This document shows, one piece after another, positions 46,101 to 56,708 of a stretch of DNA of 64,000 nt. The translations under genes were made by a program, and so were the position numbers. This stretch comes from Ascaphus truei. Its lineage: Eukaryota > Chordata > Amphibia > Anura > Ascaphidae. The stretch is taken from positions 1-64,000 of the forward strand of contig WSYH01002467.1 of the NCBI GenBank assembly GCA_036426205.1, in the 5' to 3' direction. A model generated the notes under the pieces. The model saw nothing but the letters and a program-made list of their open reading frames with translations, was not told the DNA's origin and did not search any database. Each line of letters starts with the position of its first letter. Positions within the stretch are counted from its first letter, which is position 1.

Positions 46101-48735
46101 TAACACACATCCTCCTCAGCACAGGACTCCCGCACGTGAGGATAAAACAAATCTCCTCAGCAAGGACTCCGAAGTGAGGATAACCAAACATCTCCCAGCA
46201 CAGGACTCCCGCACGTGAGAATAACACACATCCTACTCCCAGCACAGGGCATCCCGCACGTGAGGATAACACACATCCTCCCCAGCACAGGAATCCCGCA
46301 GTGAGAATAACACACATTCCTCCCCAGCACAGGACTCCCGCACGTGAGGATAACCACAACATCCCCCAGCACAGGACTCCCGCACGTGAGGATAACACAC
46401 ATCCTCCTCAGCACAGGACTCCCGCAGTGAGGATAACACACTCCTCCCCAGCACAGGACTCCCGCACGTGAGAATAACACACATCCTCCCCGCACAGGAC
46501 TCAGCAATGTGAGGATAAACAACATCATCCCCACAGGACTCCGCACGTGAGGATAACACACATCATCCTCAGCACAGGACTCCGACGTGAGGATAACACA
46601 TCCTCCTCAGCACAGGACTCCCAGCACGTGAGGATAACACACACCTCCCCAGCACAGGACTCCAGCACGTGAGGATAACACACATATCCTCACACAGGAC
46701 TCGCACGTGAGGATAACACACATCCTCCTCAGCACAGGACTCCCGCAGTGAGAATAACACACATCCTCCCCAGCACAGGACTCCAGCCAAGTGAGGATAA
46801 CACACATCCTCCCCAGCACAGGACTCCCGCACGTGAGGATAACACACATCCTCCTCCGCACAGGACTCCGCACGTGAGGATAACACACATCACTCCCCAG
46901 CCAGGACTCCAGCACGTGAGGTATAACACACATCCTCCCCAGCACAGGACTCCGCAAGGTGAGATAACACACATCCTCCCCAGCACAAGGACTCCCGCAC
47001 GTGAGGAAACACACATCCTCCCCAGCACAAGACTCCCGCACAGTGAGGATAACACACATCCTCCCCAGCACAGGACTCCCGCACGTGAGGAAACACACAT
47101 CTCCCAGCACAGGACCTCCCGCACGTGAGAATAAACACAATCATCCCAGCACAGGACTCCCGCACGGTAGGATTACACACATCATCCCCAGCACAGGACT
47201 CCCGCACGTGAGGATAACAACACATAATCCCCAGCACAGGACTCCCGCAGTGAGAATAACAACATCCTCCTCAGCACAGGACTCCGCACGTGAGAATAAC
47301 ACACATCCTCACAGCACGGACTCCGCACGTGAGGATAACAACACATCCTCCCCAGACAGGACTCCAGCACGTGAGGATAACACACATCCTCCCCAGCACA
47401 GGACTCCAACACGTGAGGATAAAACACATCCTCCCCCAGCACGACCCAGCACGTGAGAATAACACACATCCTCCTCAAGCACAGGGCTCCGCACGTTGAG
47501 GATAACCCATCATCCTCCCAGCACAGGACTCCAGCACGTGAGGATAACCACACATCCTCCCCAGCACAGGACTCCACGCAACGTGAGGAATAACACAACA
47601 AATCCCCAGCACAGGACTCCAGCACGTGAGGAAATACACACAACTCCTCAGCACAGGACTCCAGCACGTGAGATAACACACATCCTCCCAGCACAGGACT
47701 CCGCACGTGAGGGATAACACACATCCTCCTCAGCACAGGACTACCCGCACGTGAGGGATAAACACATACATCCCCAGCACAGGAACCAGCACGTGAGGAT
47801 AACACCATCATCCCCAGCACAGGACTCCAGCACGTGAGGATAACACACATCCTCACCGCACGGACTCCAGCATGAGGATAACACCACATCCTCCCAGCAC
47901 AGGACTCCCGCACGATGAGGATAACACACATCCTCCCCGCACAGGACTACCAGCACTGAGGATACACAAACATCTCCCAGCACAGGACTCCAGCTGACGT
48001 GAGGATAAACAACATCCTCCCAGCAAGACTCCAGCACGTGAGAATAACACACATCCTCCCCAGCACAGGACTCCAGCACGTGAGAATAACACACATCCTC
48101 CTCAGCACAGGACTCCAGCACGTGAGGATAACACACATCCTCTAGCACAGACTCCAGCACGTGAGGATAACACACATCCTCTCCAAGCACAGGACTCCAG
48201 CACGTGAGGATATACACACATCCTCACCAGCAACAGGGACTCCCGCAACGCGAGGATAACAACACATCTCCCCAGCACAGTGGACTCAGCACGTGAGGGA
48301 TAACACACATCCTCCCAGCAAAGGACTCCGCACGGTGAGGATACACACATGCTCCCCCAGCACAGGACTCCAGCACGTGAGGATACACACATCCTCCTCA
48401 GCACAGAACTCCCGCAGCGTGAGAATAACACACAATCCTCTCCAGCACAGGGACTCCAGCACGTGAGATAACACACATCTCCCCAGCACAGGACTCCCGC
48501 ACGCGAGGATAAAACACATTCCTCCCACCAGCACACGGACTCCCGCAGCACGAGGAGGATAACACACATCCTCCCCAGCACAGGACTCCCGCACGTGAGG
48601 ATAACACACATCCTCCTCAGCACAGGACTCCCGCACGTGAGGATAACACACATCCTCCCCAGCACAGGACTCCCGCACGTGAGGATAACACACATCATCC
48701 TCAGCACAGGACTCCCGCACGTGAGGATAACACAG
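37198..48735. repeat. 42-bp minisatellite array, about 275 units
   Basis: The unit is GAGGATAACACACATCCTCC followed by CCAGCACAGGACTCCCGCAC and GT, 42 bp, with common variants CCC/CTC and CCC/CAG. Each well-preserved unit carries CACGTG. Up to about 48550 most units have lost or gained one or two bases; the last few units are clean. Because 42 is divisible by three, frames up to 358 residues occur on both strands; none is a credible gene. The clean homologous locus at 19977-20050 has only two units. Confidence 0.95.
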
Positions 48736-48937
48736 GCAACGTGTCCCTGTTTTATTGTTTTATTTTCATTTCATTGTGTATTGTACCGTGAATTTTTTAA
48801 TATTGATCTATGCAAACTTTTATTATGTGCACCAGAAGCGCCCCTCTCTTTCTGTTCTTGACATTTCCACATAGGATTGGTAATCTTTCTATGGGGCAGC
48901 ACCAAGAGCATATTCTATCTCAACGTTTGGACTCTAG
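48736..48937. other. Duplicated flank left of the Harbinger element
   Basis: It matches 20066-20267 at a constant offset of 28670 with very few substitutions. The counterpart to the right of the element resumes at 59848. Confidence 0.85.
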
Positions 48938-49110
48938 GGGCCTCATGCAGTAAGCGTCGATAAAGCATTTTTGGCCATAATTCCGTAAAATTTGGCTTTG
49001 AGATTCAGTAAGCGCCGATAAGTGTATTTTATCGCCATGTTTCTGTGTCGATAAAAAAATTTTGCCGTTCGGCTGCCGAAAAGCCGTTTTTCGGCACCTT
49101 TCGGCACTTT
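48938..49110. repeat. Left terminal inverted repeat and subterminal motifs
   Basis: The terminal ATGCAGTAAGCG recurs nearby as TTCAGTAAGCGCCGATAA (about 49005-49022), and TTCGGC/GCCGAA words recur at 49065-49105. The right end (59690-59847) has matching CTTACTGCAT and TTCGGC words. These are likely binding sites for the transposase or Myb-like protein, by analogy with characterised Harbinger elements. Confidence 0.6.
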
Positions 49111-50224
49111 TTAAAATTGGCTGTATTCAAGTACCAAAATCAGCTTATCGGTGCTGATCGCCACTACAAAATAGAGAGTTCTTCGCCAATGTGTCCCGCC
49201 AACTATAGTTGGCAAGTTGGAGGGGAGAACGATCGCTACGGTTGCCGAAATGGCACGTAGAAAAAATAATTCATATGGACATCATTGGAGGCAATGGAGC
49301 GGGGACGTATAACAGTATAGTACTGTTTACATTCCATTGCTCACAATACAAATGTGTTTAGCATTACAGTGTGGGGGGCATTCACTGCTTTGTGTCACAC
49401 CTGACGTGTATTATTTGCATAACATTGTACTTTTATATGTTCTCATTATTTGCCTCTCACATTACTCATCATGTGATGATGTGTCAATGGAAAAACCTAT
49501 ACTCAACTCTTAAAGGAGAAGCTCACATCATATCACACATTTTACTGAACTGAGCGACAATTGTTTATATGATGTTACCCATGTCACACATCTAACACAT
49601 CCACCGTATATTCATGTTGCTTTACATTAGACAATGCTTGTAATGTGTAACGCATCATCAAACGTTCATGTACATCTTTCTTCTCATGTTTACATGTACT
49701 TTGGGTCCTCCCTTTTTTGATGACGTCCGCTATTGGAGAGTCAATCACATTGCATGTTTACATTGTAAACGTTGCATTACAAGCACTTCATGCTAACTTA
49801 TACACACATCTACAATAGTTACTCATTGTTACACGTTTCAAACTGATTCAATAGCAACTATCCTCATGACATAAATGTATGCATATGCACACGAGAATTA
49901 ATTGTTGTGAACATGTGACACTAACATGGCTAATTAGACTTCTTGCAGCAAACTTTTTCTACGTCAATCTCATGGTTGTAGCATAATTACATGACTGAGT
50001 GTTGCGTTCAGAAGTGCTACATGCATTACACATTACACTAATCATTTACAATGAATGCCTGTACAAAGATTCATGTTACATCATTGTGAAATATCACGAT
50101 TGGCTGCTGAATACACAGAAATAATACTTCTTTGAACAAATGGATACAGCTTGGGAGCCAAGTACTTTAATATGTTAATGTAACATGTAGCATTTTACAA
50201 TGTCACCTGACATCATCACATAGC

Positions 50225-50232
50225 TATTTAAA
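50225..50232 (+). promoter_or_regulatory. TATA-like box before the transposase
   Basis: TATTTAAA lies 42 bases before the transposase ATG. It is the only such box close to the start. Confidence 0.4.
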
Positions 50233-50273
50233 GGACGCCCATTACCTGCTCATTCACAGCTACTGATTTCAAA

Positions 50274-51591
50274 ATGATGCGATTGTTTAGGAGACGGAGG
50301 AACATTCTTTTGCACGAGTGGCTGGCTGATGAAGAGAATGACATAGGGCAAGGGAGGGAAAGAGCCAGGGACAGTGACAGGGACAGGCACGCGGACACGA
50401 CAGGGACAGGGCGAGGGATAGGGAGAGGGACAGGGAGAGGGATAGGAGATCAGAGGAGAAGACAGAGGAGACAAGTTGTGGCTCGTCCGCGTGTGTACAG
50501 GGAGAGAACCCTGTTAGATGGGATGAGTGAGGAGGAGATAGTAAGTCGCTATCGTTTGAGTTCAGCAGCAATCTTATCTCTTTATGAAGAGATAAGGGGA
50601 GATTTAGATTTTGTGACAGCCAGAGGTCGTGCAGTCCCTGGGCTTGTTAAAATGCTGTGCTCATTACATTATCTTGCTTCCGCATCATTCCAGACAACTG
50701 TGGGCACAGTGGGCGGGGTCTCGCAATCTACATTCTCGCGGGCCTTTACCCAGTTTCTATGTGCACTGAATAGACGCGCTAGGAATTATATTTATTTTCC
50801 TAAAGAGCAGACACAGTGGCTGGAAGTCAGGAATGGCTTTTATGCCATAGCCGGGATACCATGTGTGATGGGTGCAATCGATTGCACCCATGTTGCTTTG
50901 ATTCCGCCTAGTCAGAGTGAGCATGCTTACCGCAACCGTAAGCACTACCATTCCCTGAATGTACAGGTGGTATGCGATGCCACGATGAGGATTATGCATG
51001 TGGTAGCCAAATTCCCTGGTTCCAGTCACGATTCCTCTATCCTGAGGAACTCATCAGTCTTCCATGCTTTCGAAGAAGGCTATTTTGGACCTGGTTGGCT
51101 GCTGGGTGAGTACATATTATGATGTTGTAACACTAAACTCTTCTTTTTCTAGGAATTATTATATGTAATAATGTTATCACAAATGTTACCTTATGTGTGC
51201 TACATTGATTATAGGTGACTCAGGATACGGAATTAGGCCGTGGCTCTTGACCGCGGTGCTAAACCCTCAAACTGAAGCAGAGGAGAGGTACAATGCTGCC
51301 CATATTTCGACGCGATCCGTTATAGAGAGGACATTTGGCCTTCTCAAGACAAGGTTTAGGTGTCTCGATCGAACTGGTGGGACACTTCAATAAAAGCCTC
51401 AAAAAGTGTCTGATATAATCATAGCATGTTGCATTTTGCACAATGTGGCACTCAGACATAATGTAGTTACAGACATAGGTGAGCCTTTGGTAGAGGAGCA
51501 TCCCATCAATGTGCCAGCTGACAATGAACAAACAGCCAGTGGTGCAGAGACACGTCAGAATGTCATAAATAGTTTTTTTTCATGTAAGTAA
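50274..51591 (+). CDS. Harbinger (HARBI1-like) DDE transposase, two exons, one in-frame stop
   Basis: Exon 1 is 50274-51105 and exon 2 is 51215-51591; the 109-base intron has GTGAGT and ATAG ends and splices in frame between Gly and Asp. The product would be 402 residues. An Arg/Asp/Gly-rich N-terminal tail (about 30-70) is followed by a helix-turn-helix-like region (about 85-160) and the DDE nuclease. Catalytic residues are Asp203 in GAIDCTH (codon 50880), the Asp of GDSGYG (codon 51217) and the Glu of VIERTFG (codon 51325); the last two have 35 residues between them. A TAA at 51391-51393 stops the frame after GGTLQ; reading continues in the same frame with the conserved CCILHN block. The stop stands where a Tyr codon would be expected. 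Otherwise intact, so recently active. Confidence 0.92.
51106..51214 (+). other. Transposase intron
   Basis: Consensus GTGAGT donor and ATAG acceptor. Removal joins LLG to DSGYG, a conserved transposase motif, which confirms it. Confidence 0.85.
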
Positions 51592-54500
51592 ATACATATA
51601 TGTTCATATTACTACTTTAATATATTCATTATGTTATATTAAACAACAATTTTCCCAAAAACCATTCTCTTAGTAAACAGATGAATATGGGTCGCACACC
51701 TTTCTCTTCTCTGCTGTGTCTACAAAAGCATGTGGCACCGGTATGTCATTCATCCACAGGTTATATAATCCTTCTAATAATGTGAAGTTGTGTGTATGTG
51801 AATACAACAAGTGTGACAAATGAATAACGTCGTAACATTCATTTGTTGATTAGGCAAACTCAATACACATACTGTCGCGGCCAAGTTTATTCTTACCTTT
51901 GCCCGGTCTCGGCCGCGACAGTAACCGGGCGCGCGCCGAGGTGTCCCAGAGGATCGGTCCTCCGATCAGGGCTTCCCCCTCCCCTCTCCAGGTCCGACGG
52001 GTCCCCCGGAGCCCCCCACCGCAATCCCCCACATCGCGGGACACCAGGGCTCCCCCGGGGAGCTCTGGGCATGCGCGCCATGCGCGCACGCTCCCGATGA
52101 AGCGTGATCGCGCATCGATGACGCGCGGCACGCCGAGGGAAATAAACGAGCAAGCCGGGACACCTCCCGACTTGCGGCACAAGCCAGCTAAGAATAAAGT
52201 GTGCCGCCAGTGTAGTATGGCCATAGTCATTCCTTATTGCACAATGGTTACATACAATGTTATTGTAACACTGTGACATGTGCATCACTATGATGTCTAC
52301 ACCATTGTGCTTTTCATATTATATGTTAGCACATATACATGGTGTTTCTTATGTAACCCCAAATACACACTTTGGTGTGTTACTTACGTTACAGAAGATG
52401 TCATGACAATGTTTGATCATTATATATACATATAGATTTGAATTTGGTATATGTCCTCAATGACTGCTCATGGTATGTATATGAACTGACATCTGTCATA
52501 AGATGTGACACCCTCTATATACGTATACTTATAGGATTTATCAACCCAACATGTGTGCAAAATAGATATTGTACAACATGTTGTTTCTGTATAATGTACA
52601 TGCTTTTAGCTACACTTGATGGTTCATGTGCATTGTATTTGTCAAAAATTAGTTACATGACATCCCATTTAATGTATGTACCCTACCAAATCGCATTACT
52701 GTAATATAGTGGTGTGTGTAGAGAAGGGGATAAATGTTGCTATTATTTTGATGATGGGAGGTGATTAACCACGGATGCACATGAGTGATCATAGCACTCC
52801 ATGCATGATTGCCTGTAAACACACCAATGCTTGTTACATCTTGTACTTAGCAATGTATGTGATTAGGTATTGTATCAATTTGTTATCTGGTTTTATGTAA
52901 CCTTGTCACATGTGTATGTATAAGTCACACGTGTGTTCTTTTGACCTACATGTAACAACTGTAAAAATGTTAACGCCATGACAAACATTTCTATTATTTA
53001 GTAGTACATTGTCATCATTCATTACACCTAATGACAATGTTGTTAATATAGTTGTAATGTCATTCACGTAACTTAAACAATATTATGATGATCATTTAGA
53101 AATAATGTCTAAATATTCACGTTCATCACGTGCACAATAGCATACACACAATTTTCAGTACCACTGTTTGTGTGTATCTCCATTAATGTATGATGCATGT
53201 TTAACAACATCAAATGATACCATCAGTATTAATATGTTACTTTATATGATCAGACTCACTTTACTCTGTATGTGTGTAACGTTCACTAAACACACACAAC
53301 TATATTTACTTGTGTTTATCAAATATACAGAGTAAATTTCATGTTTACATGATGTGTAGCGATTATTCATAACATCATGCATTATAGCACTACAACTTGG
53401 TTCTACAATTATATTTCCCAATTACAAACCATTTACTAAAAAATCACTATATAACTTGTGTACGTTCAAATATAATGGCTACGTGGTTTTATGTACCATT
53501 AACATAGTTAATACAGTCATACGTCCCATTATACAATATACAGTAGTACACAAATGTGTTTGCTGTGTGGGAATGGTTGTTATATATTTTACAGACCATT
53601 ACATATAATGTTATAAGTAAATCAAGGATACACATAAAATCAGAAAACTGCAGTGGTTAGCAACATCATTATGTTAATTACGTGGTTATTAAATATATGC
53701 ATAACCGGTTCACATTACGTATTGTTAGTTAATATGCGCAGCAAACATTATAAAAAGTGTTGCATATGTAGTATATTAGTTGGTGGCTCCTCCTCACAAT
53801 CTTCTCATATAACGATTGCCTCTTCTGAATGATCCCATGTATTCATCCGCAGCATCTATGAAATACAGCAAACACATGATGGTCACAGATGACACTTTTA
53901 TATATGTCTACGCATGACAACGCGTTACACATCTCTATATCATTGTGTATATCCAAGCGTAATTCACGTATATGTTGCAAGTGCAAGGTTAAACATTAAC
54001 ATAAACATGTTTATTTTTGATAATGGCGTTGCTGCCATAACTACGGATATTATGTTTCCGTTGCCTGTATACATAATAATGTGCGCGCACATCTTAATTT
54101 GCGCACGCACTTCACGATTGTGTGGACTAAGTGTTAGCGCATGCGCTAAACAATGTGTACGCTGTGCGTTTTATACATGTCCCTCCATGTTCTTAGTAGC
54201 ATTAAGCATATGATATTTATAAGAAATCCAAAGTTCGCTAAACTACATTACTTCTACACACGTACTTGTAGAAATGTTTTTAACCGACGTGTGTGGACGG
54301 AACCAACGTCCGATCAGGTAATGACCGAATAAAAGACGTGTGACGTAATGTTAAGGCAACGTGAACTACACGCAAACACTCCTCCCACTTAATTAACATT
54401 GGCCTACCGCGCTGTGCACGGCCACACACACAGACGCGCGCGCATGACACAGTGCACAGACCGGAACAATAACAAATGCCCACAGCCAATAAGGTTTCAC

Positions 54501-54905
54501 GCGCGCACGTCGTTTGAGGGCGGCCCTTACATCCGTCAACCTTTTTAAGGACGGCTTGGGACATGACAAGGGTCCCACGTCATATGTGGCGAACCCTCTT
54601 TTTTTTAGATGTTGCATGATAAACAATGAGGTGTGTGTGTTACAGTTATGGTAACATGTTGCAATGATATGTTGTAAGAGATAGTAAACTAGGTATATGT
54701 ATTCCGTTAGCAATGTGTACTAATGCTTGTTGATGTATTATATTGTATTACGTAAAAATGTGTTAGTGCACGCTACATGTTAGGCAGTCTGCAATTTAAC
54801 GCTGTATCCACGCATTTGGCATACAAATGGTGCAGATACAAAAATTAAAAGTTATCACGGTGAGTCAACGCATAACAATTTTTGTATTTACCATTCTTGT
54901 AGAAG
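51592..54905. other. Transposon interior without genes
   Basis: AT-rich sequence with many short words such as acatgt and tgtatgt. Apart from the hairpin element at 51871-52211, no coding region, RNA gene or clear repeat was found. Confidence 0.45.
51871..52211. mobile_element. Small GC-rich nested element with inverted ends and hairpin
   Basis: The left end ACTGTCGCGGCC...TTTATTCTTA is mirrored at the right end (TAAGAATAAA...GCCGCCAGT). The left end also forms a 12-bp perfect hairpin with GGCCGCGACAGT at 51911-51922. GC content is far above the surrounding transposon. Target duplication not clear. It is probably a miniature element inserted into the Harbinger transposon. Confidence 0.5.
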
Positions 54906-55547
54906 TTAACCTTGGTTTGGCTGCAACAGGTCGCTCCAGAAAGACACTGTATTTTCTTCCATGCTTGAGGCACCCGTTGAATCCTGTATGAAAGACATCT
55001 CCATGAGGCGCTCATAGGAATCGCCACAGCCTTGTTCAAAGAACACGTCCGCAGGTACGTGGTTGTTTTCCCAATCAAATAGTTCTTCTCCAAAAAGGTT
55101 CTGTAACAGGTCTGAGTCGTTATGCTCATCTTGCATCTGGGCTTCAGGAATGGAGGGTGAAGCTATTGCAGCAGGTATCGTTTCAGACGGTAAATTTGTT
55201 GCGGATCCATTGCTATTGTTATTAGGAAAATATATGCTATTTAGCAGAACATATGTCCCATGTTCCATGATAATTTTATATTTTGGGCCAATATGCCAAA
55301 ATCCATAAGTTTATTGTTGGTTTTCGACACGTTCAAAACAATCATTTGTTGATAAAGCGAAGCGTACAGAAGCTTTAAAATTATCTGCTCGAAGATCCTG
55401 TTTGTAGTATGGATATTTGTTTCGGATCAAGTCATAGATTTGACCAACGTTAGCTTTTTTTTCTTCAGTTGACATTATGGCCTCGGCTATCATAAACTTA
55501 TATGATTTGTGCGGATTGCTGCAGCTAACACTTGAATGATCTGCCAT
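54906..55547 (-). pseudogene. Forkhead-domain protein gene inside the transposon (one in-frame stop)
   Basis: A single uninterrupted exon on the minus strand would encode 213 residues from the ATG at 55547, with one TAA at 55313-55311 (codon 79). Residues about 13-100 read as a divergent forkhead/winged-helix domain: KSYKFMIAEAI for helix 1, VGQIYDLIRNKYPYYKQ for helix 2, VRFALSTNDCFERV for helix 3 and strand, and after the stop a YGFWHIGP wing. In helix 3 the DNA-reading Arg-His-Asn of typical forkheads is Arg-Phe-Ala. The C-terminal half is acidic with Asp/Glu/Leu/Phe clusters, like an activation region. Subfamily is not assigned. It may be a captured host gene or retrocopy; the stop may be a recent mutation or an error. 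Confidence 0.65.
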
Positions 55548-55997
55548 TGCTGATGTTCAAATGATGTGTGTGTAACTGGAGTGCTAAGTTTTTAGTGCAG
55601 ATTTAGAAATTCATTAAATGTTATCATTGTGCTTTTTTTGAAGGTCACAATAGAAGCTGAATGTAACACTCCTTTTTACCCCCCCAGTTCTAATGTGTAG
55701 AAATAATTGGCACACATTTTTTGGTTTAGATAGCCATTTCACTGTGAATGTGACATTGTTTTTGCCTTTATCTAGTTTCTCAGCAAAAGTGTAGGATGTT
55801 AATTAAAAAACTGTGGGTAAAATATTCAACAGTGGTAGCATAATAAAAATAATGGTTACACAGAGGTATGAGACACACACACCTGGGTTTGTCTTTCTCC
55901 CTGTGTGCCATTACAATGTTTCAATGTGTGTCTTTCTTTATGTGAGTTTATCTCTTAGTGTGTCACACACTGTTTGTCTATATGTATCTGGGAGTTC

Positions 55998-56035
55998 TCC
56001 CTCTCCCCCTCTCTCCCTCTCTCCCTCTCTCTCCC

Positions 56036-56110
<75 letters not shown>

Positions 56111-56130
56111 TTTTATATATATATATTCTC
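55998..56130. repeat. CT then TA microsatellite
   Basis: A CT/CCCT-rich tract runs from about 55998 to 56088, followed by a TA run to about 56125. Low-complexity open frames here are not genes. Confidence 0.95.
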
Positions 56131-56708
56131 AGTACAACAGATAACTATGTATATTGTAAAAATATATATATGTCTGAAAAACCATGAAAACAATATATGT
56201 GTGTCTATTTCTGTATTTAAGGCCTTATATGTAAACAGGGATAGTTATATTTCTCTGACTTATTTAACTGTTTAAACATTACAGGGTGAGTATGTTTGAG
56301 GGCCTATTAGAGTCAGCTGTGTTCTATTAGTCGTTAACAGCAAACAAGCTCTTTTCTGAGGCAGCAAGGCCTGTAGTGTTTTCACACAATATATATATTT
56401 AATATAGTTCTACACTGAACCTATTGATGCAAGTAAGTAGGCATAGGATAAAAAAAACGTACTAGTGTAATGTAGGATATACAAGTGTATATTAATACAC
56501 ATGAACACATGTTATTGTAACCAGTACTCTGACATGATCACATGGTAACATTAAGAAGCTTCAAGGAAGGTGAAGGTAAATAATCATTGGCAGTTAATCC
56601 AATGATACAGTTAATCCAATGATATGATAGTTTACATCACACACAATACATTATTTTTTTCAACACTTCATTTTCAGTACCAATAAGTGATCTGATTGAC
56701 ATTAGATG

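Noticed and set aside
37198..48735. CRISPR-like regular array
   Set aside because: There are no unique spacers; it is a plain head-to-tail tandem repeat in a vertebrate-type genome.
55813..56275. Two overlapping Ser/Leu and Tyr/Ile-rich frames
   Set aside because: Direct products of the CT and TA microsatellite.
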